From the NCBI RefSeq assembly GCF_003614185.1, contig NZ_KZ987724.1:4284533-4348532 (forward strand): a stretch of 64,000 nucleotides of DNA, read 5' to 3'. Of this stretch, positions 36,576 to 46,100 are shown piece after piece (the first letter of the stretch is position 1; each line of letters opens with the position of its first letter). This stretch comes from Paenibacillus aceti. GTDB taxonomy: Bacteria; Bacillota; Bacilli; Paenibacillales; Paenibacillaceae. The position numbers and the translations under genes are program-made. Under the pieces are notes generated by a model. The model had not been told where the DNA came from, ran no database searches, and worked only from the letters and a program-made list of their open reading frames with translations.

Positions 36576-37141
36576 ATCTGCATACACAGTGGATTACCCT
36601 TCTATGGATGCTGGCCTGCGGAATGATTATGGGAATTGTCTTCGACAGCTATCGCGTGGTCTCCAGGCAATTCCGCTTTCCGCGCTGGATTGTACATGCC
36701 CTTGACCTGCTCTATTGGTGTGCCTCAGCACTGTTCGTCTTCCGAACTTTATATCATACCAATCAGGGAGAAATCAGATTCTATGTTTTTCTAGGACTTT
36801 TTATAGGCGTTTGGATTCATTTTTTGTTTCTGAGTGTTATAACCGAACGTTTTGTGGTAATGTTAATAATAGTAATAAAGCGATTTTATAGGATATTAGT
36901 CTGGATTGTCCAGGTCATGATAGTGGCCCCATTAAGGTGGCTGTTCAAGGGAATCTGGATATTACTGGGCTTCATATGGGTTGTACTGCTGTTCCTGGGT
37001 CGAATCACCTTGCTGCCTTTCTGGAAGCTATTCTTATGGGCGACCAGGCCGCTGCGCAGGCGACTTCGCATTTCGGACAGGCTGACCGCTGTACGGAACT
37101 GGATGGTGTCTTTATGGAGACGCTGGTTTCATAGAGAATGA
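36572..37141 (+). CDS. yabQ: Sporulation membrane protein YabQ
   Basis: The 189-aa protein has an N-terminal cluster of about four hydrophobic helices (LLWMLACGMIMGIVFDSYRV, LLYWCASALFVFRTLY, FYVFLGLFIGVWIHFLFLS) and a long amphipathic, basic C-terminus. It matches YabQ, needed for spore cortex formation. It overlaps yabP, and divIC follows within 30 bp. Confidence 0.92.
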   Translation: MNLHTQWITLLWMLACGMIMGIVFDSYRVVSRQFRFPRWIVHALDLLYWCASALFVFRTLYHTNQGEIRFYVFLGLFIGVWIHFLFLSVITERFVVMLIIVIKRFYRILVWIVQVMIVAPLRWLFKGIWILLGFIWVVLLFLGRITLLPFWKLFLWATRPLRRRLRISDRLTAVRNWMVSLWRRWFHRE

Positions 37142-37168
37142 GAGAATAAGAGATTGGAGGGCGCTCGG

Positions 37169-37513
37169 TTGAATAAAGTATCCAAAGGTAGACAAACTCA
37201 GAGTAAGACTTCCGGAACGGTCGGAGCGCGCCGCCGGTTAAGGCTCTGGATGATGTTCATGGTCGTCTTCATGATTTGGGCCGGCCACACTTTTATTTCT
37301 CAATCCGGTGAGATCGGGCGTAAATCCGAGCAGCTCGCGGAGCGTGAGGCTACCAAGGAGGCTGCGGAGAAGAGCTTGAATCAATTGAATTATGAATTAG
37401 ATCGTCTGAAGGATCCTGAATATATCGGTCAGATCGCAATGAAGAAGTATGGACTGTATAAACCTGGTGAGATTCCGGTGCGGATTTCGGATTCCGGCTC
37501 GGAGAATGATTGA
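37169..37513 (+). CDS. divIC: Cell division protein DivIC
   Basis: The 114-aa protein is a single-pass bitopic FtsB-family member: basic N-terminus, transmembrane segment (LWMMFMVVFMIWAGHTF), then a coiled coil (about residues 50-80) and YIGQIAMKKYGLYKPGEIP. With FtsL and DivIB it activates septal wall synthesis. TTG 37169 is preferred over TTG 37154 because GGAGGG (37157-37161) lies 7 nt before it; the earlier TTG overlaps that site. Confidence 0.9.
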   Translation: MNKVSKGRQTQSKTSGTVGARRRLRLWMMFMVVFMIWAGHTFISQSGEIGRKSEQLAEREATKEAAEKSLNQLNYELDRLKDPEYIGQIAMKKYGLYKPGEIPVRISDSGSEND

Positions 37514-37533
37514 GATCTAGAGACATCCGTCTG

Positions 37534-37562
37534 TTGACCTTGTTTCACTCATTCGGTATAAT
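37534..37562 (+). promoter_or_regulatory. Sigma-A promoter of yabR
   Basis: TTGACC (37534-37539), a 17-bp spacer and TATAAT (37557-37562) lie about 60 bp before yabR. Confidence 0.75.
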
Positions 37563-37627
37563 CAAATCACCGCAGTCATGATTTCGAGGCCTGGCTGTAT
37601 ATTTTTAAGGGAGGATCATTTTATTTT

Positions 37628-38116
37628 ATGGCAATAGAAGTGGGCACCAAGTTAGAGGGTAAAGTGACAGGCATCACGCATTTCGGAGCATTTGTGGATC
37701 TGTCAGGAGGTGTCACGGGTCTCGTTCACATCTCGGAGATCGCCGACAATTATGTGAAGGACGTCAACGATCACCTGAAGATTGGCGATATGGTTACTGT
37801 GAAGGTAATTAATGTCGATAAGGACGGTAAGATCGGACTTTCCATTAAGCAAGCCGTCGATAAGCCGGTGGAGTCTAGCAGACCGCCTCGTGCACCAAGA
37901 AACGATCGCCCAAGTGGCGGCAGAGACGGAGACCGACCAGGTGGCGGATTTAATCGGGATCGAGGGGGACGCTCTTTTCCTAACAAGTCTTTTCCTAGCA
38001 AGACTTCTTTTGAAGATAAGATGTCGCGTTTCCTCAAGGATAGTGAAGAGCGAATATCTTCGTTGAAGAAGAATACGGAAGGCAAACGCGGAGGACGCGG
38101 AGCCAAGCGAATGTAA
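37628..38116 (+). CDS. yabR: S1-domain RNA-binding protein YabR
   Basis: The 162-aa protein has one S1 domain (VGTKLEGKVTGITHFGAFVD, GLVHISEIADNYVKDV, KIGLSIKQA) and a low-complexity tail rich in Arg, Gly, Asp and Pro (RDGDRPGGGFNRDRGGRSFP), which looks disordered and RNA-contacting. YabR resembles GSP13-type proteins, but its target is unknown. GGGAGG precedes ATG. It lies between divIC and spoIIE as in B. subtilis; the tRNA genes found there in B. subtilis are missing. Confidence 0.92.
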   Translation: MAIEVGTKLEGKVTGITHFGAFVDLSGGVTGLVHISEIADNYVKDVNDHLKIGDMVTVKVINVDKDGKIGLSIKQAVDKPVESSRPPRAPRNDRPSGGRDGDRPGGGFNRDRGGRSFPNKSFPSKTSFEDKMSRFLKDSEERISSLKKNTEGKRGGRGAKRM

Positions 38117-38136
38117 CTTCACAAATATGAAATCCA

Positions 38137-38167
38137 CCGTAGGCATGAATTATGCCTACGGTTTTTT
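38137..38167 (+). terminator. Terminator after yabR
   Basis: CCGTAGGCAT (38137-38146) pairs with ATGCCTACGG (38152-38161), followed by TTTTTT. Confidence 0.92.
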
Positions 38168-38363
38168 GTGTTTCGCGGATTCTATTTTTGTCGTCTGTCC
38201 TCTTTAGCCGACAGGTTATTACGCAATAAAACGATATGCAGCAGATAAATCAGTGATGCAGCGCGTTAAAATATGGACGAGCGATGCGAACATAGGCACG
38301 TATCAGGGGGACGCAGGCTTAGGTGGGCTTGTATTCGTGATGATTCGTGTAGCCCTCTCAATT

Positions 38364-38429
38364 TGTCGGAAATTTCTTTGGGTCATGCTCCGGCATATGA
38401 CAAACTTTCCAGATTATCCTACTTATAAT
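38364..38429 (+). promoter_or_regulatory. Spo0A-type promoter of spoIIE with 21-bp spacer
   Basis: ATGACA (38397-38402), a 21-bp spacer and TATAAT (38424-38429) precede spoIIE by 40 bp. A near-consensus Spo0A box, TGTCGGA, lies at 38364-38370, and TTTGTCA (read on the minus strand) overlaps the -35. B. subtilis spoIIE and spoIIG also use over-long spacers that need Spo0A~P. Confidence 0.65.
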
Positions 38430-38468
38430 GGGACATACCTAACAAATTGGATAAGGTGGTGCCAGTTA

Positions 38469-40967
38469 ATGGAGAAGTGGAATGTCATTACGTTTCCCGG
38501 TTTGAAGAGAATGAGAGGACGGGCCAAGGCGAAGGAGAGAGGCATATGGATGAATGCCCCGTTTCTGGAGCGGGCAGCTCAGAGCTTTACGGTGAATAAA
38601 TGGAATTTTCTTTTTCTGGTGATGGCATTTTTACTAGGGAGAGCTACAATTTTGGACGAGCTATCCCCATTCGCTGTCGCTTTCTTCGCGGTGATGATGT
38701 TCATGCGTCGCGAGAGTGCGATGTCCGCCGGATTTCTGATGGTGCTCGGAGCCCTTTTATCGCCTGTCCAGCATGGCGTATGGATCGCTGCGGAGTTGCT
38801 TATTTTTTACCTGATTCATAAAGGATTGGAAGCCTTCGAGCGAGCGGACATCTCCTACGCTCCGTTAATTGTATTCTTCAGTACCTTCTTCGTAGGCTTG
38901 TTCCAGGCGGTCGTCGGGCCCTCATTGACCTGGTACGCGATGATGATGATTGTGGCGGACTCCGTCCTCAGCTTCGTGTTGACGCTGGTCTTCATTCAGT
39001 CCGTGCCGATCTTCTCGCTTCGGAGAAAAGGAAAGCATCTGAAGAATGAGGAGATCTTGTGCTTGGTCATTCTGCTGGCCTCGATGATGACGGGAGCAGT
39101 CGGGTGGGAGATTTCCGGTCTGTCGATTGAGCATATCATGTCCAGATATTTGATCCTGTTATTCGCTCTGGTTGGCGGTGCCTCCTTAGGGGCTTCGGTG
39201 GGCGTAATTACGGGCCTGATCCTAAGCCTGGCCAATATGACAGCGCTCTATCAGATGAGTCTGTTAGCCTTCGCGGGCATGCTGGCAGGCATGCTGCGGG
39301 AGGGGCGCAAATGGGCTGTAGCTCTGGGCATGCTGCTGGGCTCATCCATCCTATCGATATATTTAACAGGACCAGCCGAGGTTATGTCCTCGACATGGGA
39401 GAGCTGTGTAGCGATCTTCTTCTTCTTGATTACCCCCAAGAGCGTAGTCAGCGTGATCGCCAAATACGTGCCTGGTACCCAGGATCATATTAAATCACAG
39501 CATGAGTATGCCAAGCGGGTCAGGGAGGTTACTGCCGGACGAGTGGCCCAGTTCTCCCAAGTGTTCAAGCAGCTATCGCGTAGCTTCGGGCAGATGGCTA
39601 GCAGTGGCGAGATGTCCAAGCAGAGTGAAGAGGTCGGCCATTTCATGAATGCGATCACGGAAGAGGCTTGTTCGAATTGCTCGCGCCGCAAGCTATGCTG
39701 GGATGGTAACTTCTATCAGACCTATAAATTGATGACAGAGATGATGACGGCCGTAGAGGAGAACCCGGAGGTAACGAAGCGGGATCTACCTCCGAAATGG
39801 AATAAACTCTGCCTCAAGAGTGATCAGGTCCTCGAACTGATGAAGCAGGAGTACAACCTCTATCAGAATGATATGCACTGGAAGCGGCAAATATACGACA
39901 GCAGACAACTTGTCGCGGAACAACTCTCGGGCGTCTCGCAGGTGATGGAGGATCTGGCCCGGGAAATCCAGCGCGAGGGACAAGCTATGTATAAGCAAGA
40001 GGAGCAAATCAGGGATGCGCTCGACAAGATGGGTTTGTCCATTCAGAACATCGATATTATCAGTCTGGATCATGGCAATGTGGAGATTGAAATTGTCCAT
40101 GCTTATACCCGCGGCTTTGACGAGTGCCGAAAGATTATAGCCCCCTTGTTATCGGATATTGTGGACGAGCATATTACGGTCGTCAGGGAGAATATGCCGA
40201 CAGGCAAGGATGGATTGGCCACGGTGACCTTCGGCTCGGCCAAGACTTTTGAGGTCACAACGGGAGTCGCCGCAGCGGCTAAGGGCGGTGATTTACTGTC
40301 AGGCGACAGCTTCAGTGCGATGGAGCTGGGAAATGGCACGTATGCCGTGGCGATCAGTGACGGAATGGGCAATGGAGAGCGGGCGCGGCTGGAGAGCGAC
40401 ACGGCGCTTGGGATTCTTGAGCAATTGCTGCAATCGGGGATGGATGAGAAGCTGGCGGTGAAATCGGTCAATTCGATTCTGATGCTTCGTTCTCCGGATG
40501 AAGTTTACGCCACGGTCGATATGGCTCTGATCGATGAGTTCTCGGCCCAGACCACCTTTCTGAAGATCGGCTCTTCACCGAGCTTTATCAAGCGGGGGGG
40601 TGAGGTTATCCCGATTACGGCCAGCAATCTGCCGATCGGCATTATTCAGGACATCGAGATCGACCTTGTGACCGTGCAGCTGCATCCTGGGGACATTCTG
40701 ATTATGATGACGGATGGAGTGTATGATGCTCCGGGCTATGCGGTTAATAAGGAGCTATGGATTAAACGGGTGATCTCGGAGGTTTATTCGGATGAGCCCC
40801 AGGAAATTGCAGATTGTCTGCTCGAATCGGTGATCCGCTATCAGAAGAATGTGATTCATGATGATATGACCGTAGTAGTAGCCAGAATTGATCATCTGCT
40901 GCCTCAGTGGTCAACGCTGCATATACCGGGAATATCCCGGCTGGAGCGGCCGCGTACGGTGAGCTGA
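38469..40967 (+). CDS. spoIIE: Stage II sporulation protein E, PP2C phosphatase
   Basis: The 832-aa protein matches SpoIIE in length (B. subtilis 827). It has about ten N-terminal transmembrane helices (FLFLVMAFLLGRATI, LLIFYLIHKGLEAF), a central region that binds FtsZ, and a C-terminal PP2C domain with the metal motif SDGMGNG and MTDGVYDAPG. It dephosphorylates SpoIIAA to free sigma-F in the forespore. ATG 38469 has AAGGTGG 9 nt upstream; frames extending to ATG 38253 would run through its promoter. Confidence 0.95.
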   Translation: MEKWNVITFPGLKRMRGRAKAKERGIWMNAPFLERAAQSFTVNKWNFLFLVMAFLLGRATILDELSPFAVAFFAVMMFMRRESAMSAGFLMVLGALLSPVQHGVWIAAELLIFYLIHKGLEAFERADISYAPLIVFFSTFFVGLFQAVVGPSLTWYAMMMIVADSVLSFVLTLVFIQSVPIFSLRRKGKHLKNEEILCLVILLASMMTGAVGWEISGLSIEHIMSRYLILLFALVGGASLGASVGVITGLILSLANMTALYQMSLLAFAGMLAGMLREGRKWAVALGMLLGSSILSIYLTGPAEVMSSTWESCVAIFFFLITPKSVVSVIAKYVPGTQDHIKSQHEYAKRVREVTAGRVAQFSQVFKQLSRSFGQMASSGEMSKQSEEVGHFMNAITEEACSNCSRRKLCWDGNFYQTYKLMTEMMTAVEENPEVTKRDLPPKWNKLCLKSDQVLELMKQEYNLYQNDMHWKRQIYDSRQLVAEQLSGVSQVMEDLAREIQREGQAMYKQEEQIRDALDKMGLSIQNIDIISLDHGNVEIEIVHAYTRGFDECRKIIAPLLSDIVDEHITVVRENMPTGKDGLATVTFGSAKTFEVTTGVAAAAKGGDLLSGDSFSAMELGNGTYAVAISDGMGNGERARLESDTALGILEQLLQSGMDEKLAVKSVNSILMLRSPDEVYATVDMALIDEFSAQTTFLKIGSSPSFIKRGGEVIPITASNLPIGIIQDIEIDLVTVQLHPGDILIMMTDGVYDAPGYAVNKELWIKRVISEVYSDEPQEIADCLLESVIRYQKNVIHDDMTVVVARIDHLLPQWSTLHIPGISRLERPRTVS

Positions 40968-41155
40968 AAATGTACAAAGCAGATTATATAAAGAGAAAAT
41001 AGGTCTTAAGTAGCGAATCTCTAGGTGGTATTATTCAAATAATGTACACAATTCTGGAATTAAATATCATGGAAATGTTTTGAAATTCATAGTAAGATTA
41101 TGATTGTCGTTTTGTCGAAATTTAGCAGGTGGGTCCACTAAACCTAATTAAATAA
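40968..41155. other. Leader region before the c-di-GMP riboswitch
   Basis: AT-rich, no gene seen. A perfect Spo0A box within TTTTGTCGAAA (TGTCGAA at 41113-41119) lies about 45 bp before the riboswitch. TATGAT at 41099-41104 is a possible -10 without a clear -35. If used, the box would sit over the start site, as at abrB. Confidence 0.4.
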
Positions 41156-41240
41156 TTTTTTGGCAAAGCTATCGAAAGGTAGTGACGCAAAGCTATAGGG
41201 ACTAATTCTTCTTTTGGGGGATATGTCAGCCAGTTGCTCT
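41156..41240 (+). promoter_or_regulatory. Cyclic di-GMP-I (GEMM) riboswitch
   Basis: The conserved GEMM-I core is clear: GGCAAAGC, a GAAA-capped hairpin (CTATC-GAAA-GGTAG), GACGCAAAGC, TAGGGACTAA, then after an extended P2 stem ATGTCAGCCAGTTGC, which closes with GCAA near 41164. A terminator follows at 41246, so it is a transcriptional switch. It lies 150 bp before a chemoreceptor gene. Confidence 0.93.
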
Positions 41241-41245
41241 TAAAT

Positions 41246-41285
41246 AAGGTAACCTATAGTTTGCTATGCGGTTATCTTTTTTTTT
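41246..41285 (+). terminator. Riboswitch expression-platform terminator
   Basis: AAGGTAACC (41246-41254) pairs with GGTTATCTT (41270-41278), with one G-T pair and an inner TATAG/CTATG stem, followed by a run of T to 41285. Confidence 0.85.
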
Positions 41286-41395
41286 GCCCAATTTTTAGTG
41301 GATGGCCATCGTGAAGGGAGATTACGGAAAAATAGATTACTGATCGGAAGTACAAACGATTCCAACTCACTATTGGGATGAAAAGGAGACTGAAA

Positions 41396-43147
41396 ATGAA
41401 GATTTCTGGTTTTATGAACCGTTTAAGTATTGTCACTAAGAATATGATGTTAACGAGTCTATCTGTTCTAATGACAGGTGTAATCTTGATTACAGCCAGC
41501 TACTATATTCAAGGCGCTGTTCTGACGAATCAATTGGAAGAGAACTCCCAGCGGGTTATGGAAGCCTGGAAGGATAAAATTAGTCCAGAGGATGCCAAGG
41601 CAGCGATGACGGATACCGATCGAAACTCGGAGCTACAGAAGAAACTGACGAAGTTGTTCGATGAATTATCGTCAACTCATCCTGAGGTGGCCCAGGGCTA
41701 TATTTTTGGCGCGAAGGTAGAGAATAACAGTACACAGATGATCGCTTTCTCGACGGATATCCTGGATATGTTCGAGGGGGAGAACCTGTTCCTGGGTGAT
41801 ATGCTGGGGCAGCCCGCTTACCATGTGAAGGGCGTCGAAGAAATGCTGAAGACGAAGCAGATTACGTTCACGAAGCCTTATAAAGATGATTATGGAATTT
41901 GGTTGACAGTGCTTTATCCTGTTCAGGATAAGAGCGGCCAGGTTTTCTCATACATAGGCATGGATTTCGATGCTAGCCTGATATTGACCGGCCAGAGGGA
42001 TTTGCTGAGATACACGGTACTCTCGCTTATCGTGATTCTGATCGTTATTTTGTCGTTCCAATTTTTCACGACCCGGAGAACCTTTGCACCGGTGAAGGAT
42101 CTAATGGAGGGTTTGGATAAGTTATCCAAGAACGATTTCAGCGTACGGCTTAAGACGGATGAGAGTGAGCTTGGTCAGGTCAATGCGATCTTTAATAAGA
42201 TGGCTCAGAATATGAATGATCTGGTGTCGACGATTAAGACAGTTTCAATCCAATCGGCGGATCAATCGAAGATATTATTCGATACGCTGGAGGAGAATCA
42301 TCAGACATCAGCGGCTATCGGCGCCAATATCGAGGAGATCTCGGAGAAGGCATCCCGTCAGAGCAAGGCGATCGCTGAGAGTGTTACTTCATTGGAGGAG
42401 ATTAATTCAGGCGTGGGCACGATTGCTAACAGCACCGCGGCTTTGTCGGATGTCTCCATGCAAATGAAGGATCGGTCGGAGGTCGGGCGAGATAATATCG
42501 GAGGCGTTATTGAACAAATGGACGCGATCCAACAGTCGGTGCAGCAATCCGTGGTATCGATTGAACAATTGCAGAAGCGCTCTGGACAAATCGAAGAGAT
42601 CGTTCGGGTGATTACACAGATTGCAGAGCAGACCCATCTGTTGTCATTGAACGCCAGCATTGAGGCAGCCCGGGCCGGTGAAGAGGGCCGTGGATTCGCT
42701 GTTGTAGCAAATCAAGTGAAGAAGCTGGCTGAAGAATCCGCCAAGTCAGCGGATCAAATCGCCGATCTTGTCCATTTCATACAGAAGGAAACCCTGACAG
42801 CTGTTGCTGCTATCAGTGAAGGGGATCGCAATGTTACGGAAGGTATCCAAATTGTGCAGAAGACAGGAGAACTCTTCGGTACAATTCTGGACGCGAACGA
42901 CGCGTTCACGAGCCAGATCCAGGAAGTATCTGCTGCGACTGAGGAAATGGTGGCAGAGACTGAACAGATCACCGTGACGATTAAGCAAATTGCCGAATAT
43001 GCCGAACGAAATGCAGTTATTTCTGGGCAAATCCGCGAGAGTGCCTCGGAACAGCGTGCTTCTGCAGATAACATTATGAATACCGCTGAGCATTTGAATG
43101 AAATCTCCGGGAGCTTGGAGAAATTGGTTAAGGGCCTGACCCTGTAA
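41396..43147 (+). CDS. Methyl-accepting chemotaxis protein
   Basis: The 583-aa receptor has an N-terminal transmembrane helix (MMLTSLSVLMTGVILITASY), a ~180-residue extracellular sensor resembling a Cache-type fold (FSTDILDMFEGENLFLGDML, YPVQDKSGQVFSYIGMDFD), a second helix (YTVLSLIVILIVILSFQFF), a HAMP region, and the signalling domain with the conserved hairpin tip NASIEAARAGEEGRGFAVVA. ATG 41396 has AAAGGAGA 6-7 nt upstream; the ATG 41378 overlaps it. Expression appears gated by the c-di-GMP riboswitch. The ligand is unknown. The gene is absent at this point in B. subtilis. Confidence 0.93.
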   Translation: MKISGFMNRLSIVTKNMMLTSLSVLMTGVILITASYYIQGAVLTNQLEENSQRVMEAWKDKISPEDAKAAMTDTDRNSELQKKLTKLFDELSSTHPEVAQGYIFGAKVENNSTQMIAFSTDILDMFEGENLFLGDMLGQPAYHVKGVEEMLKTKQITFTKPYKDDYGIWLTVLYPVQDKSGQVFSYIGMDFDASLILTGQRDLLRYTVLSLIVILIVILSFQFFTTRRTFAPVKDLMEGLDKLSKNDFSVRLKTDESELGQVNAIFNKMAQNMNDLVSTIKTVSIQSADQSKILFDTLEENHQTSAAIGANIEEISEKASRQSKAIAESVTSLEEINSGVGTIANSTAALSDVSMQMKDRSEVGRDNIGGVIEQMDAIQQSVQQSVVSIEQLQKRSGQIEEIVRVITQIAEQTHLLSLNASIEAARAGEEGRGFAVVANQVKKLAEESAKSADQIADLVHFIQKETLTAVAAISEGDRNVTEGIQIVQKTGELFGTILDANDAFTSQIQEVSAATEEMVAETEQITVTIKQIAEYAERNAVISGQIRESASEQRASADNIMNTAEHLNEISGSLEKLVKGLTL

Positions 43148-43197
43148 TATGGTGTTTTATTTAGATAAATAGAGAGAGAATTAAGGAGTGATCAGTT

Positions 43198-46100
43198 GTG
43201 AGCACCATACTGATGGATCAGAAAACCCGGGAATATTGGCTTAGAGAGCTACAGCCGCCATTATCCGGTTTTCATATTCATACGGACTACCCTAATCTGA
43301 CGATAGCTAGTGAGCTTAGAAGAATAACCTGTGCGCTGGACATGGACCCATCACAACTGGAACGAATCGCCGGGAGTGGCGACATTCAGACCTGGCTGCT
43401 AGCCTGTTACTACGTATTCCTGTATCGAATGAGTGGAGAGCAGGATCAAATCGTCGGGGTGAAGGGACCGGGCGGCAGATTGCTGCCCTTGCGCCTACAT
43501 CTTGAAGCGGAGATGTCCTTCAGCCATCTGCTATCGACTATAGCGGAGCGGCTCAATCCGTTATATGCAGCTAGTCTGCCTATCAAGGAGATAGAGGAGC
43601 TTATCTCGCAGTCCCCTGTGGTGCAGACGATATATGGCCAGGATGATACTTATGAATCAAGCCGTCTTAATTGGTATGTGCATAGTGAGAAGCAGCAGTG
43701 GGTGGTGGAGATCGCCTACGCGGGCCAGCTATTCAAGGAGAGCACGATTCGTAAGTTCGTCAGCCATTTTCAATGTATTGGAACGGCAGTATTGGCGGAT
43801 CCGGATATGGCTGTGGGTGACATCTCTATCATGACGGATGAGGATCGATCAGCCTATGAGACGCTTAATAATACGAGCAGACAGTGGGGCGTAGACTTAA
43901 CGATTACGTCCATGCTCAAGGGAGCGGTTGAGAGATTTTCTGACCGGATGGCGCTATCGTCGGCAGAGTGGAGCCTGACGTATGAGCAGCTAGACCGTCT
44001 GTCCAATCAGGTTGCCCACGCCTTGACCGACCAGGGGCTGGATAAGGGCAACTTCGTAGCGATATATATGGAGCGCAGCATGGAGGCTGTCGTCAGCATG
44101 CTTGGTGTCTTGAAGGCCGGTGGAACTTACATTCCGCTTGATCCAGAGCATCCGGATGACCGGAATCAGTACATCATCGAGGATACCCGCTCGCGGATCG
44201 TCCTGACCAAGGGAGCTTATATCACCAAGCTGCAGCCGCTTGTGGCTGATAGAGCAGAAGAGGTAAAGCTGCTTTGCTTCGATCTGGAGCAATTTTCTGC
44301 CTATTCGGCCCAGCCTTGCCAGGTGTCCATCGAGCCGGATGATGTGGCCTATACGATCTATACTTCCGGGACGACGGGAAGACCGAAGGGCGTGCTGATT
44401 CGCCATGTCGGTGTTGTGAATCTGTCGATGTCGACGATAGATCAACTGCAATTTTCAGAGAAAGATGTCATTCTCCAGTATTCTACCTTTAGCTTCGATG
44501 CATCGGTATTCGATATATTCAGCGCACTATGCTGCGGGGCGAGACTGCATTTATTGTCCAATGATCAGCGTTATTCGGTCGATAGCTTCACAGCAGCTAT
44601 ACAGGACACCGGAGCGACCCGGATCGGAATTCTGCCGACCGTCTTCTTCAATCAATTGTCCACTTATCTTACCGAGGAAGAGGCCCTGAAGTATCAAGTG
44701 ATCAAGAGCTTCGTTATAGGTGGAGAGGCGCTTCCTGGAGAGTCGGTGCGTAATCTACAGAGGAAGCTGCGGCATCAGCCGTTCATCGTCAATGCATATG
44801 GGCCGACAGAGGTAACAGTTGTTACAACGACCCATATGATCAAGGAGCCGATCCCTGAAGATCTGACCACGGTCAGCATCGGTCGGCCGATTGCCAATTA
44901 TGAGGTGCTGATCGTCAATGAGCAGGACCAGCTCTGTCCACTAAATGTGATGGGTGAGCTGTTGATCCATTCCGTCGGACTGGCTAAGGGTTATTTAAAT
45001 CTGCCTGACAAGACGGAGGAGGCCTTTATTGTTGATCCGTTGAATCCGGCTTCCGGCAAGAGATTCTATCGCTCTGGCGATCTGGTCCGGCTGCTGCAAG
45101 ACGGCGGTATTGAGTATATGGGCAGAAAGGATCTGCAGGTGAAGATCCGGGGATACCGGATTGAGATCGGAGAGATTGAGGAGAATCTGGCCAAGCATGA
45201 ACTGGTCAAGGACGTCGCGGTTATCGCCAAAGAGGATGAGAGCGGGGAGAAGGTACTGCTCGGCTTCTATACTTCGAAATCTGGCATAGAGATCAGCAAG
45301 CAGGAGCTGGCATCTTTCCTGAAGACTAAGGTTCCGGCATATATGGTTCCGGGACATTTCATCATGCTGAATTCGATGCCTTTATCGCCGACAGGGAAGA
45401 TCGACCGTAAACGGTTAGGAACCTATGATATTCCTGCGATAGTGGAGGAAGATTCCGAATATGTGGCGCCAAATACAGAGCTGGAGCGGGAAATCGCTGC
45501 GGCCTGGGAGAGATCGCTTCACCGCAGTCGTGTCGGTCTGCATGATAATTTCTTCGAAATTGGCGGGCATTCCTTGAAGATATTAGAGACGCTGGTGCTG
45601 CTGAAGCCGAGCTTTCCAAAGCTGAAAATCAATGATTTCTTCCTCTATCCAACGGTTCATTCTATGGCTGGACGTGTAGTAGAACTGGAGAATGAAACTG
45701 TAGAGGAGGATGCCTTTGCAGGTGTGGAAGAGATCCGGGATTTGGCAGAATATCCTCGTATGTTCGGCGGGGCGAATCTAAGGACTGCGGCTGCCCAGCA
45801 TCATATTCTATTGACCGGGGCTACCGGATATTTGGGTTCCTCACTGCTCTATCAATTGCTTCAGACCTCGGAGGCGACGATATATTGTCTAGTACGGGCA
45901 AAAGAGGGCGAAGACCCCTATCATCGTCTCGCGGAAGTTATGCAGGGCTACTACGGGCCGGAGATTGTCCGTGAAATGGAGGCACGGGTTGTTGTCGTCT
46001 GCGGCGATTTGCAGCAGCCCGACCTGGGCTTGAGTGCGCAGGATGCAACACTGCTTAGACAGCAGCTTGACTCCATTATCCATTGTGGAGCCGAGGTGAA

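Noticed and set aside
38168-38396. tRNA genes between yabR and spoIIE, as in B. subtilis
   Set aside because: No cloverleaf or TTCGA-type T-arm was found there.
38253-38468. N-terminal extension of SpoIIE from ATG 38253
   Set aside because: The stretch contains the likely promoter and Spo0A box, and family length fits ATG 38469.
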